From NCBI GenBank assembly GCA_030156895.1, contig JASGLP010000030.1:1-34263 (forward strand): 34,263 bases of DNA, given 5' to 3'. The stretch is from Eubacteriaceae bacterium. GTDB taxonomy: Bacteria > Bacillota > Clostridia > Eubacteriales > Eubacteriaceae. Below, piece by piece: positions 13,715-22,100 of this stretch (position 1 is the first letter of the stretch; every line of letters begins with the position of its first letter). The notes below the pieces were generated by a model that saw nothing but the letters and a program-made list of their open reading frames with translations, was not told the DNA's origin and did no database searches. A program made the position numbers and the translations under genes.

Positions 13715-14524
13715 TTAGAAGCGCCATTTACCTTGCTTACGGTCGCGGGCGACCTCCAGAAAATAATGATCCATCTGTGAAGCGGCTTCCGGGTTAAAAG
13801 CAATTTTGGCCCCCTCAACATCCAGATCATCGCCAAGGATCAGGCGGTCGTTGTTCTGGACTCCCAGTAAAATCCGGTGGGCTGACTGCATGGGGGTCTG
13901 GGCGTAATCGGGAGCGGCCGTATCGCCAAAAATAGCGGTGGCCGTGGTGCCCGGGGTGGCGGTGTTGACCTTGATATGATCATCCCAAAGTTCATAGCGC
14001 AGGGTCAGGCCCATCATGCACAAGGCTGATTTGGTGGCCGCATACATGGACTGCAGGGCCATGGGCGACCAGGCGATTCCGGAAATGGTATTGACAATCT
14101 GGCCGCCGCCCTGACTTTTCATAATGGGCAGAACATGGCGGATGCCGTAGATGGCGCTGTAGAAATTAAGGGCAAAGCCTTTTTCCCAGTCCTGGTTGGT
14201 CAGTTGTTCAAAGGCTCCGCTGAGACCGGCACCGGCATTGTTAAAGAGCAGATCAATTTTTCCGCCGAAAAAATCTGCGGCCTGATCAATCATCCCTTTG
14301 ACGTCATCTTCCTGGGTAACATCGCATAAGATCCCGATGACCTGGCCGGGAAAAGCCTCTTTTAGGCGGTTGGTCTGAGTCTCCAGATTGTCCTTGTTAA
14401 AATCGGCGATGACGACCTGCCTGGCGCCGTTGATGAGCATGGTTTCGGCCAGAGCGTTACCGATTCCCGATGCGCCACCGGTGACTATGGCTGTTTTGCC
14501 TGAAAAATACTGATCAAAATTCAT
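13715..14524 (-). CDS. Short-chain dehydrogenase/reductase, probably NAD-dependent
   Basis: A classical SDR of 269 residues. The cofactor motif is TGGASGIG (15-22). Asp41 after the second strand (VVIADFN) favours NAD over NADP. NNAG is at 95-98, and the catalytic tetrad is Asn120, Ser148, Tyr161 and Lys165 (YAATK). The C-terminal substrate loop includes PGTTATAIFGDTAAPDY. The oxidised or reduced alcohol cannot be predicted; similar clostridial proteins are annotated only as SDR-family oxidoreductases. The ribosome site is ACAGGAGGAAG. It is transcribed in the same direction as the membrane protein at 14625-15632, about 100 bp downstream of it. A shared transcript is possible because I see no terminator between them. 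Confidence 0.92.
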   Translation of the reverse strand: MNFDQYFSGKTAIVTGGASGIGNALAETMLINGARQVVIADFNKDNLETQTNRLKEAFPGQVIGILCDVTQEDDVKGMIDQAADFFGGKIDLLFNNAGAGLSGAFEQLTNQDWEKGFALNFYSAIYGIRHVLPIMKSQGGGQIVNTISGIAWSPMALQSMYAATKSALCMMGLTLRYELWDDHIKVNTATPGTTATAIFGDTAAPDYAQTPMQSAHRILLGVQNNDRLILGDDLDVEGAKIAFNPEAASQMDHYFLEVARDRKQGKWRF

Positions 14525-14624
14525 TTTCTTCCTCCTGTAAATTAAATTTAATGAATAACCTGAAAAGCCAAATGTCTGTTCTCGTGCGAAAAATTAACGT
14601 TGATTTCAGGTTGAAGCCGTTGTT

Positions 14625-15632
14625 TTATTCCGGTTGTCGATAACGCAATAGAATCAGCCAAACCAGCCCTTTAACCAGAACGGCCGTATAAGCTGTTCGA
14701 ATAAAGAAAAACTGGAAAAAATTCAACGATTGAAAATTAAAAAAACTGAGAATCAGGCTATAAACGCCTGTCGTCAATAGAATAATCGGGAAGCACAAGG
14801 CCAGGGCCAGCAGCCAGGGCTTAGAAGGCAGATGTTTCAGCCAGGGAATGGGCTTTTCAAAGGCTGGGACCGCGCCGTTTTGAATACCTGCAAGAATATT
14901 ATTGGCAATCGGGGGGATGACCATAAAGGTGATGATTATTCCAGAAATGGGGCCGCTGACAATCATGCCATTTAAAAGGGTTGGCGCAATCATCACATAG
15001 TCAGTATCAGTAATAATGGTTCCGCCCAGTAGCAAGCCGATGGCCATGTTTGTGCCAAAGTCGGTAATCCAGCTGTTGTATAACTCCTGAAAATAGGCAA
15101 TATGGGGAATGGGGATTTTGATAACAGCGGTGGCCTCCGGGTCAGTCGTTAAATTGGTGAATTTGGAAATAACATCTGGCTGCAGAAACCGAAAAACCGC
15201 AATCTCCAGAATTTTAGCACTGAGAAAAGTGGTGTACAGGAGTTTCAGCACCAGCATCTGATAAAAATTGAGGACCATAAAATCATAGAAATTAAAAATC
15301 AGGCCATTGAGCAGAGGCGTCAGGAATCCAAAAAACAGGGCGCACAAAGAAGCAAACAGATAGGGATTTTTAGGAAGCATCATCATTAGGCGGCTGTGGG
15401 GAAGATTTTCGGCAAAGGTCTGATTAAATTGACGTTTTTTCAAAAAATAATTAACCAGAAAGACATTGATGGCCGAAGTCAGCACACCACAAATAAGCCC
15501 GTCAATCAGTACATCCCTAAGGGTGAAAGGCTTTTGCCAGTTAATTAAGCACATGAGGATGAGATTAATGAGCAGGGTGATGAGTATTGAAGAGATAGTA
15601 TTCAGATAGGGCAGGCTCTGTTTCGTTTTCAT
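14625..15632 (-). CDS. Polytopic membrane protein of unknown function
   Basis: A 335-residue integral membrane protein with about eight hydrophobic segments, starting MKTKQSLPYLNTISSILITLLINLI after a weak ribosome site. Two halves are suggested by similar elements: each has a pair of long helices separated by a glycine-rich turn (GLICGVLTSAINVFLVNYFL and GLLLGGTIITDTD). A cytoplasmic loop has FTNLTTDPEATAVIKIP. I do not recognise a transporter or enzyme family. The intrinsic terminator at 15729-15765 lies upstream of its start, so it does not end this gene. Downstream is the SDR gene on the same strand. Confidence 0.75.
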   Translation of the reverse strand: MKTKQSLPYLNTISSILITLLINLILMCLINWQKPFTLRDVLIDGLICGVLTSAINVFLVNYFLKKRQFNQTFAENLPHSRLMMMLPKNPYLFASLCALFFGFLTPLLNGLIFNFYDFMVLNFYQMLVLKLLYTTFLSAKILEIAVFRFLQPDVISKFTNLTTDPEATAVIKIPIPHIAYFQELYNSWITDFGTNMAIGLLLGGTIITDTDYVMIAPTLLNGMIVSGPISGIIITFMVIPPIANNILAGIQNGAVPAFEKPIPWLKHLPSKPWLLALALCFPIILLTTGVYSLILSFFNFQSLNFFQFFFIRTAYTAVLVKGLVWLILLRYRQPE

Positions 15633-15728
15633 TTTCGCCTCGGCTGAAAGATAGATTGTTTATTTAAAGTATTACCCTAAAAAAAGAGGTCGTTAACACA
15701 TAAAAATATTTTTTGACCAGAATAAAAA

Positions 15729-15765
15729 ACTGCAGCTCCAGAAATTCTGAAGCTGCAGTTTTTTG
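15729..15765. terminator. Bidirectional intrinsic terminator
   Basis: ACTGCAGCT (15729-15737) pairs with AGCTGCAGT (15752-15760), with an inner CAGAA/TTCTG stem, flanked by A6 and T6. It separates the broken surface-protein gene (ends 15821, minus) from the membrane-protein gene. Confidence 0.85.
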
Positions 15766-15820
15766 AAAATTGGCCTATTGATAACTTTGATTACTCTTTG
15801 TCGTCAGTCATTGCCATTGC

Positions 15821-17116
15821 TTAACGCTGGTAGGCCTGACTGGCGTTACAGATGTAGACAGTAGTTGTTGCTGCCGACCCCTCTCCTTCACTAGTAAATC
15901 CGCAGATTTTATAACCGGCTGGAATGGTTGGGGCTGTAATTTTTACAACCTCATGATCATTTAAATTACTATCGGCATTAGCCAATAGCAGCTGATTATT
16001 GGCTGCATCCTGGAAAACAAAATAAGTGGCACTCATACCATTTGAGGCAAAAATTGCAGAACAAGAACCTAGCAGGGGCATGTCTTTTATATTATTAGCA
16101 CTATAGGGGGCGTCATTAAAATTCGTGTAGTAAATAGTGTCGCTGCCTTGCTGATAGTAGGCCGCACCGTCGAGATAAGGCTGCAAAGCGCTGGTGTCAT
16201 AAGTCCATATAGAACCAGCACTATTACCCCCTGCCAGGGGGTAATCTTTACCCTCTGGCTCGTAAACAGTTTTGGAACTGTATAGACTCCAATTGCCATC
16301 TGATCCTAGCGTATTATATTTCGTATCACCTAAGGTATCTCCATTTTTAGAAGCATCCGTATTTACTTCCAAGATATAAGTAGCAGCAATACCAAAAATC
16401 TGATAACCTGCTTCTGGTTCAGGGCCATTTGTATTAGCGTCCTGGAAGGCTCCCCACGCCCCATTATAGGTCGCTTTTTGAACGGTAAAGACGCTCGGCT
16501 CCGCGACGATTGCCGGGAAGGTAATGGTTATATCTACCAATGACAATGAATCGGTGACCGCATTATTGCTGACACTATCAGCTCCCGCATAGCTAAAGTG
16601 ATTGGCTTCAAGACCATTAAAGGTATAGCCATCACAAGCTGTCAGGGCAAATGCGGCCTGATAGACGCATGACGCTTCAAAGGTATCAGTTCCTGCCATC
16701 ACGGGCGGGTTTGGCCCGGTTGAGTCGCCATTCGCATCCTTGATTTTGTACCAGGTGATCGGACCCGAATAATACTGAAGTTGATCAATTGAGGTCGTAA
16801 CCGGCATTTGACCGGCTGCTGGTGCTGTCACCAGACTGGAAAGATCCAAATCACTTATTAAGATCGGTGCGACTGTCGGCCAGGTGACGGTAACCGTCAG
16901 GGTGTCATTCGCGCTGCTAACGGTTGAAACGACAGCTGAAAGACTTCCGCCGCCTAGATTGCTGACCGTAATATCTGCATTCGTAATGCCGCCGTTGAAC
17001 TGGCAGTTTTCTTTTGCGGTATAAACATATTGGGTCTGGTAGTCGTAGCGCGTGTTTTGATTATAAACAAATTTTTCAGTTGAATCGGTTATTTTGATGA
17101 AGGCGTCACTCGACCA
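15821..17116 (-). CDS. Surface protein, fragment 4 of 4: last Ig-like repeat and C-terminal domain (frameshifted)
   Basis: This frame opens after a TAG at 17117-17119 and reads WSSDAFIKITDSTEKFVYNQNTRYDYQ, continuing the fourth copy of the Ig-like repeat (ITVSNLGGGSLSAVVSTVSSANDTLTVTVTWP). The C-terminal part, from about 16850, has aromatic-rich segments (PITWYKIKDANGD, FQDANTNGPEPEAG, YFVFQDAANNQLLL). It ends TTTVYICNASQAYQR with no LPxTG or SLH anchor. No ribosome site or believable start occurs in the fragment, so it is the 3' part of the gene that starts at 19719. Expected location is outside the cell, attached through the N-terminal ChW repeats. Confidence 0.65.
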   Translation of the reverse strand, partial: WSSDAFIKITDSTEKFVYNQNTRYDYQTQYVYTAKENCQFNGGITNADITVSNLGGGSLSAVVSTVSSANDTLTVTVTWPTVAPILISDLDLSSLVTAPAAGQMPVTTSIDQLQYYSGPITWYKIKDANGDSTGPNPPVMAGTDTFEASCVYQAAFALTACDGYTFNGLEANHFSYAGADSVSNNAVTDSLSLVDITITFPAIVAEPSVFTVQKATYNGAWGAFQDANTNGPEPEAGYQIFGIAATYILEVNTDASKNGDTLGDTKYNTLGSDGNWSLYSSKTVYEPEGKDYPLAGGNSAGSIWTYDTSALQPYLDGAAYYQQGSDTIYYTNFNDAPYSANNIKDMPLLGSCSAIFASNGMSATYFVFQDAANNQLLLANADSNLNDHEVVKITAPTIPAGYKICGFTSEGEGSAATTTVYICNASQAYQR

Positions 17117-18245
17117 CTAGCCCTTTTCAACCAGCTGACAGCCAGGCTGCTGCCGGAGTCAATCGAATTCGTGCCATTTTCGATGGCATTTGTATTAACC
17201 GGCGCTGGGGTATCGATGGTTAGGCTATTAAGAATCCCCGTCGTTTTCGGCCAGATGACCGTAATGGTCAGGGTGTCATTGGTGCTTGCGACACTGCTGA
17301 TTTCCACATCGGATATTGTCCCACCGTTTGTGATTATGATTTCATCAGTAGTAAGATTGATATCGAATTTATAATTAGCATCTGCCTTATACACGTATTT
17401 TGACCGATAGATATGAAGGCCGCTAAATTGATCGCCGGCACTGGCGGCGGCAAAGGCGCCACCATCGACTGACCAGCTAACGACTGGATTGCTGGCATGG
17501 TCAAGGTTATTCGTTCCAGCTGCGATTGAATTTCCAGTTACTGGCGCAAGGGTATTAATCGTTACTTTATTTGTCTTATCAATCGTCGCAATGGTGGATG
17601 GCCAGGTAACTGTGATGGTCAGGGTATCATTGGTTTTGCTGATGCTGCTTACCGCTGCGGTAACGCTTCCTGTGCCAAGATTAGTCACCGTGATAGTTGA
17701 CGTTGCTGTCCCCACAGTGTTTTCAATATCTTTGTCAAAGCGGTAGTTTGCATCCGCCGCATAGACGTATTTGGTCTGATAGGCAATCGGGGCACTAAAT
17801 TTGTCACCGGCATTGGCGGCTGTAAAGTTAACACCGTCATCAGCCGACCAGCTAACGACCGGACCGGTCGCATGGTCAATGGTAGAGGTCCCATTAGATA
17901 GTTCATTTCCTGTTACTGGTGCTTGCGTATTAATGTTTATAGCACTTATTTGACCAGCAATGACAAGGTCATCCGACACCGCCATGCCGCTGCCGGCAAT
18001 ATCGGGGGTGGTGGCAATAACAATCAGATATTTGCCAACATCACCACCAGTCACCGTATAAACTGTTCCGCTTCCTATCTCCGTGTCGGCAGCCGCATCA
18101 TAACTTTGATCATCCGAGCGATACCACTTGTAGGTCAAATTGGTTTGGGTAGCCAGGCTTCCCGGTGTGACCGTTAACGTATCGCTAGGACGATAGGGCC
18201 CAGCGGCGATAATGTCCGGGGCCCGCTTTGACTCGGAGTCACCGA
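17089..18245 (-). CDS. Surface protein, fragment 3 of 4: tandem Ig-like repeats (frameshifted)
   Basis: The frame enters from SKRAPDIIAAGPYRPSDTL and has an Ig-like linker domain (TYKWYRSDDQSYDAAADTE...GDVGKYLIV). Two full copies and part of a third copy of a repeat of roughly 120 residues follow. Each contains VSWS.DDG, AGDKFS, TKYVYAADANYRFD and NDTLTITVTWP. At DNA level the WP-encoding block recurs at about 17601, 17250 and 16879, a period of 350-370 bp. The frame breaks at 17089 with the out-of-frame tail RVTPSSK. Such repeats are usually stalk modules in Gram-positive surface proteins. Recombination or slippage among the copies could change the gene's length. Confidence 0.65.
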
Positions 18246-18764
18246 ACCGCCACCACCGCCGCCACCACCGGGAGTGGGTGTCGGCAGGTCGGGCATGACC
18301 GGCGGAACATCCAAATTATCTTCTTCCTGCCACTGGTCCGGTCGTTTTTCAAAAACAACCCCATTGGCATTGACACTGGCATTTCTAACCCGACCATTGC
18401 CCAAAATTTCTGATGTCGCGCCAATTTCCAGGTTGCCGATTTCTGTTCCGGTGCCAACTGTGACCCGACTGCCCTGGGCTTCTTGGGCCACCCTCATGGT
18501 TCCAACGGAGGTGTCATCGCCCGCCAGAATAACTTGAGCGCCTGGCGCATAGATCGTCACGCTGTCGTACTGACCATCAATAATAACCGTATCATCGACT
18601 GCATCCTCCGCAATGATCAGAGGCATGCCGTTTTCATCCAGGACATCGGTGGTTACAATACGCAGCTGGCCGGTTGCCAGTTTCTGAATAATAATGTTTT
18701 TATACTGACCACCATTAATATGAATACTGTGAATACCGCCCCCCGCGAAAACGGGTATCGCCAT
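18174..18764 (-). CDS. Surface protein, fragment 2 of 4: beta-roll and polyglycine linker (frameshifted)
   Basis: The readable frame continues fragment 1 after a change in a G tract at 18740 and begins GIHSIHINGGQYKNIIIQ. It has repeated short strands (DDTVIIDGQYDSVTIYAPGA, VTVGTGTEIGNLEIGATSE) consistent with a beta-helix or beta-roll. A proline-rich stretch and eight consecutive glycines then form a linker. The frame is lost near 18235, after SVTPSQSG, where a neighbouring frame resumes as SKRAPDIIAAG. There is no start codon with a ribosome site. The domain is probably a rigid extracellular spacer. Confidence 0.65.
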   Translation of the reverse strand: MAIPVFAGGGIHSIHINGGQYKNIIIQKLATGQLRIVTTDVLDENGMPLIIAEDAVDDTVIIDGQYDSVTIYAPGAQVILAGDDTSVGTMRVAQEAQGSRVTVGTGTEIGNLEIGATSEILGNGRVRNASVNANGVVFEKRPDQWQEEDNLDVPPVMPDLPTPTPGGGGGGGGSVTPSQSGPRTLSPLGPIVLAIR

Positions 18765-19719
18765 CTACAGTGATTTCATTAAGGGTCACATCCCCATCGC
18801 CGACATCTTCAGTGACAATCAGATTGCCAGTCAGTTTCATGTTTTGAAGGGTTACCCCGTCGGCCATGATAATGACATCCTGATCGACGGTTTCCAGGCC
18901 ATCAGACGGACCATAAACCCCAGCTTGGTCATAAACAATCGCATTAGGGATGTTTTCCAGCAAGTCAACAGCGGCCTGAATGGTGGCAACCGCCCCATCC
19001 ACCTGTTCCTGATCATTTTGGTCAGTCATTTGGTTTTCGCTTAAAGCCGTCTGCAGATGATCCCAGGAATAAGTCGTATAGTCGGCCTGGTTAAAAGCGG
19101 CGATCTGATCAAGCAGGCCATTGTAAGCGGTCAAATCAGAGCCTTTTTTAACAATTTTTACTTGCAGTTCTTCCAGCCGCAGGCCAGACCCGGTGGTTCC
19201 CATTTCCTGGCCGTCTTTGACCCAGTCCCATTCGTCGTTTTCGGTTGGGATATTGCCAACGTTTTGGACATGTCCGCGATAGTAAACGTCATAGTCGTCG
19301 AGCCCCTCCAGCCATATTTTAATGGATTCAACCCGCAGGCTCTGGCCTGCCGTTCCGGCAAAAGCACCATCTTTGACCGGCTCCATCCAGCCGATATTCT
19401 CCACATGAACCTGATAACAGATGCTGGCACCCTCCGGCAGGTCACCGGTTAATTCAATCCAAAAGCCTTCCATCCGGAGTCCCTGACCCCTGGTTCCGAT
19501 CGCTTCCGGACCGCTGATAAAGCTGCCGTCTGGTGTTGGCATATTGCCGTAGTTTTCAACATGTCCCCGGTACTCAACCCCGATGAGACTATCCGTTGTT
19601 TCTGAAGCTGTCTCTTCATCAGCACCAGCCGCCAGAACCCCGGCCGGACACATTAAAAGAAGACACAACAAAAACAGAAGCGCCACTGCTCCTGTTCTCT
19701 TTCCAAACTTTCTCCCCAC
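18715..19719 (-). CDS. Surface protein, fragment 1 of 4: signal peptide, three ChW repeats, FIVAR (frameshifted)
   Basis: The N-terminal part of a large secreted adhesin-like protein. The GTG start at 19719 is preferred because GGGAGGAG lies 5 nt upstream; an in-frame ATG at 19737 overlaps that site. A signal peptide (AVALLFLLCLLLMCPAGVLAA) is followed by three ChW repeats: a variant (VENYGNMPTPDGSFI), a canonical one (VENIGWMEPVKDGAFAGT) and a third (VQNVGNIPTEND). Next is a FIVAR-like helical repeat (ADYTTYSWDHLQTALSEN...VDLLE) and the start of a beta-roll. The frame is lost in a run of six G (18738-18743 region). With five G, RFRGG would read directly into GIHSIHINGGQ. The full gene would span 15821-19719, about 1300 residues. 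Confidence 0.78.
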   Translation of the reverse strand: MGRKFGKRTGAVALLFLLCLLLMCPAGVLAAGADEETASETTDSLIGVEYRGHVENYGNMPTPDGSFISGPEAIGTRGQGLRMEGFWIELTGDLPEGASICYQVHVENIGWMEPVKDGAFAGTAGQSLRVESIKIWLEGLDDYDVYYRGHVQNVGNIPTENDEWDWVKDGQEMGTTGSGLRLEELQVKIVKKGSDLTAYNGLLDQIAAFNQADYTTYSWDHLQTALSENQMTDQNDQEQVDGAVATIQAAVDLLENIPNAIVYDQAGVYGPSDGLETVDQDVIIMADGVTLQNMKLTGNLIVTEDVGDGDVTLNEITVDGDTRFRGGRYSQYSY

Positions 19720-19737
19720 TTTTTCTCCTCCCGTCAT

Positions 19738-20116
19738 GATTCGATTGTAATTAACTTAGTCTATTATAATAAATACGAATAAATATTAACAGGTTTTTGT
19801 GTTAATTTTAAAAAAAGCGGGGGATAAAAGCATGGTTGTGCAATAATTATTCATGTGTTCGGTGGGTGGCTTGTTTTTAGTTAATATGGAAGGGTTCACC
19901 CCCTGTTGATATTATAGCCAGAAAGCCTTGCGGATTGCAGGCCTTCGTCATAATGCACAAACGAGCCGCCGACCTTTGGCGTTATGAACATGGTATTTCG
20001 GAAAAATATGAGATAAACTATGAAAAGAAACTAATCAATAGCTAGATCACAGTGCAAATTAATAAAATAAGTTGTTCGCTGCTCAGATGTTTAAATAAAT
20101 CATGTCTTTTGCATAA
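19738..20116. other. Intergenic region between the surface-protein gene and the permease operon
   Basis: About 380 bp without a gene. It is AT-rich near 19740-19870 (leader and promoter region of the minus-strand surface protein; no clear -35/-10 pair chosen). The more GC-rich stretch 19918-19996 can form two imperfect hairpins: GCCTTGC/GCAGGC near 19924-19943, and TCATAATGC/GCGTTATGA near 19950-19987. Neither is followed by a T run. A 15-nt string (TATTATAGCCAGAAA) at about 19911 recurs near 13424. No function is assigned. Confidence 0.35.
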
Positions 20117-20160
20117 GTGTTACATTGGTAACACCTTTTTAAGCGCCTTTCCGATATCAT
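20117..20160 (+). promoter_or_regulatory. Permease promoter with Crp/Fnr-type activator site
   Basis: The palindrome GTTACATTGGTAAC (20119-20132, extended to GTGTTAC/GTAACAC at 20117-20134) is followed by exactly 22 bp and a -10 box, TATCAT (20155-20160). The -35 position reads CACCTT, far from consensus. Geometry and motif match the asrA and cupin promoters. The predicted start is near 20167, leaving a 23-nt leader with a GGGAG ribosome site. Confidence 0.75.
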
Positions 20161-20189
20161 TAAGGCAGAAAATGAAGGGAGACGAAAGC

Positions 20190-20672
20190 ATGGATGTTTT
20201 TACAATCGCTTTTTGGGGCCTTGGGATTATCCTGTTTGTCTGGTCGCTGGTAAAAAGCCGGGAAAAAGCCAAGGAAGCTATTAAGAAATCCCGGGGCATG
20301 ATGAAAAACATGATCGGTGATATTATCGCGATCATCTTTATGATCGGATTGATTCTGACTTTTATTCCGCCCCAGACCATTAAGGAATTGCTGGGATCGG
20401 GCAATCTCTGGCTGTCCACGGTGGCGGCAGCTCTGGCCGGATCGGTCACCTTAATCCCGGCCTTTGTGGCTTTTCCCCTGGTGGGGTCGCTGGTGGATTC
20501 GGGGGCCAGCATCGTGCCCGGTGTAGCCTTTTTAACCACCTTAACAATGGTGGGTCTGGTAACCTTTCCCCTGGAGAAAAAGGAGTTTGGCACGCAGTTT
20601 GCGGTAACACGTAACGCTTTGAGTTTTGTGGCGGCGGTATCCATTGCGCTGCTGATGGGGGTGATCATATGA
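20190..20672 (+). CDS. Permease half 1 (COG0701/DUF318-like), 160 aa
   Basis: An integral membrane protein with four or five transmembrane helices. After MDVFTIAFWGLGIILFVWSLV there is a basic cytoplasmic loop (KSREKAKEAIKKSRGMMKNM) and then the conserved core GNLWLSTVAAALAGSVTLIPAFVAFPLVGSLVDSGA. That core and its partner in the next gene look like the two halves of a COG0701 permease (ArsP/YraQ-like), encoded separately here. The ATG at 20190 is chosen because GGGAG lies upstream and because the predicted transcript starts near 20167; earlier in-frame codons lie in promoter DNA. It overlaps the next gene by 4 nt (ATGA). Putative Crp/Fnr control links it to asrA, so a sulfur oxyanion or related redox-active substrate is a reasonable guess only. 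Confidence 0.82.
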   Translation: MDVFTIAFWGLGIILFVWSLVKSREKAKEAIKKSRGMMKNMIGDIIAIIFMIGLILTFIPPQTIKELLGSGNLWLSTVAAALAGSVTLIPAFVAFPLVGSLVDSGASIVPGVAFLTTLTMVGLVTFPLEKKEFGTQFAVTRNALSFVAAVSIALLMGVII

Positions 20673-21382
20673 CCATGATTAAGAAAAACTGGCTGCCGAT
20701 TTTAGTTGGCATGATCTATCTTTTGCTGATTGTATTCAGAAGTGATCTGGCTCTGGCAGCCTGGGAAAACAGTCGTTATTATCTGCTTGAAATGGTGCAG
20801 ATTCTGCCGGTGATTTTTCTATTGACGGTGGCCATTGACGTGCTGATTCCCCGGGAGTGGATCGTCAAAAGACTGGGCAGCGACTCGGGCATGATCGGTT
20901 ATCTGTTTGCCCTGGCTTTTGGCAGTTTATCGGCGGGACCGATTTACGCCGCTTTCCCCATCGCCAAAACCCTTTATCAGAAAGGGGCCAAGGTTGGCAA
21001 TATTGTTGTCATTTTAAGTGCCTGGGCAGTGATCAAGGTGCCCATGCTGGCCAATGAAGTAAAATTTCTGGGACCGGAATTTATGGTGGTGCGGTGGTTT
21101 CTGACGGTGGTGTTCATTTTGCTGATGGCCCTGGTGATCGAAAAAGCGGGTGTAAAAATTGTCGCTGAAGAAGAAGGGATTCAGGCGCCGGTGGCGGTAA
21201 AAAGTGATTACTGTATTGGCTGCAGCGCCTGTGCCCGCAAGATGCCGGAGATTTTTGTCATGCAAGAGGGCAAGGCGCTGGTGCAGCAAGACCTGTCGCT
21301 GGATCAGGAGCAGAAAAATCAGCTGGCGCTTGTGGCACAAAAATGTCCCACCCAGGCAATTGCCGTCAGGCAACAGGAATGA
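20669..21382 (+). CDS. Permease half 2 fused to a C-terminal monocluster ferredoxin
   Basis: A 237-residue protein. Residues 1-165 have about five membrane helices with the permease core GYLFALAFGSLSAGPIYAAFPIAKTLYQKGAKVGNIVVIL and VIKVPMLANEVKFLG. Residues 178-235 form a small ferredoxin domain with CIGCSAC...KCPTQAI, that is CxxCxxC plus a distal Cys-Pro, enough for one [4Fe-4S] cluster. It is translationally coupled to half 1 by ATGA. A membrane permease carrying its own ferredoxin suggests that transport is tied to reduction of the substrate or gated by redox state. The gene ends about 20 bp from the stop of the convergent Crp/Fnr gene. No terminator of note lies between them. Confidence 0.82.
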   Translation: MTMIKKNWLPILVGMIYLLLIVFRSDLALAAWENSRYYLLEMVQILPVIFLLTVAIDVLIPREWIVKRLGSDSGMIGYLFALAFGSLSAGPIYAAFPIAKTLYQKGAKVGNIVVILSAWAVIKVPMLANEVKFLGPEFMVVRWFLTVVFILLMALVIEKAGVKIVAEEEGIQAPVAVKSDYCIGCSACARKMPEIFVMQEGKALVQQDLSLDQEQKNQLALVAQKCPTQAIAVRQQE

Positions 21383-21400
21383 GCCCTTTTCGGGGTCAGA

Positions 21401-22060
21401 TTAGAGGAGAAAATCGGGATCAAGGATGGTGATGGTTTTCTGATCGAAGTCAATCAGGCCTTCATCCCGCATCCGGCCAAGTTCCCGGGATAAAGACGTC
21501 CGGCTGATGCCAAACATTTCGGCTAAAGCTTTTTTAGACAGGGTCAAGCGGATCCGCTGGCGCTTTTGCAGCTGGCTTTGCCGACGCAGATAGGTCATGA
21601 TGCTCTGGCGGATGGTGCGGCTGACGCGGTTTTTCATTTTGGTGCCAATCAGGACGGATAAATCCGAAATGATTCGCAGATAGACCATCATAAAATCCGG
21701 ATAAGCTTTAAGCAAATCAGCTAGAATGGCCTTGGTCAGGATTAGAACCTGGGTGTCCTGGCGGGCTGTGATGGTCATGGGGTAGTGATCGGTGGCGGCA
21801 AAAATCAGATTGGCGCCGATGATGTCACCCCGGTGAAAATAATTGACGGTCATCAGGTCGCCGTCGATGCCGATGCGTTCGACCACGATTTGGCCGCTTA
21901 AAATAATTTCAATCCGCTGGCAGTTTTCACCTTCCAGATGGACGATTTCATTTTTACTGTAGGTCTGCCGGCTGATCGTGCCGTCACTGAGAAGCTGGGC
22001 CATGATGGCCGGCGGCAGGGCATTAAGAATGGGAATATGATAAATTTCTGAATTGGACAT
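21401..22060 (-). CDS. Crp/Fnr-family transcriptional regulator
   Basis: A 219-residue regulator. Residues 10-130 are a cyclic-nucleotide-binding-like beta-roll (VHLEGENCQRIEIILSGQIVVERIG, HRGDIIGANLIF). A long dimerisation helix follows, then a C-terminal winged HTH, LTLSKKALAEMFGISRTSLSRELGRMRDEGLI; the recognition helix is SRTSLSRELGRM. There is a single cysteine, so an Fnr-type [4Fe-4S] cluster is ruled out and the signal is unknown. The ATG at 22060 is preceded by GAGG; a GTG four codons upstream is less likely. The protein is flanked by two genes whose promoters carry GTTRCA-NN-TGYAAC at -41.5, and asrA has a third site, so it is the best candidate activator of all three. Confidence 0.92.
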   Translation of the reverse strand: MSNSEIYHIPILNALPPAIMAQLLSDGTISRQTYSKNEIVHLEGENCQRIEIILSGQIVVERIGIDGDLMTVNYFHRGDIIGANLIFAATDHYPMTITARQDTQVLILTKAILADLLKAYPDFMMVYLRIISDLSVLIGTKMKNRVSRTIRQSIMTYLRRQSQLQKRQRIRLTLSKKALAEMFGISRTSLSRELGRMRDEGLIDFDQKTITILDPDFLL

Positions 22061-22100
22061 AGCATACCTCACAAAATAATGATACGACCGGACAGGTAAT

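Noticed and set aside
16850..17950. CRISPR-like or satellite array
   Set aside because: The 350-370 bp repeats are in frame and encode Ig-like domains; they are far too long for CRISPR units and have no spacers.
19911..19925. 15-nt match TATTATAGCCAGAAA with the region near 13424
   Set aside because: Too short and AT-rich to call a repeat family; flanking sequence does not align.
21401..22060. Oxygen-sensing Fnr with an iron-sulfur cluster
   Set aside because: Only one cysteine is present, so the four-cysteine cluster of Fnr cannot form.
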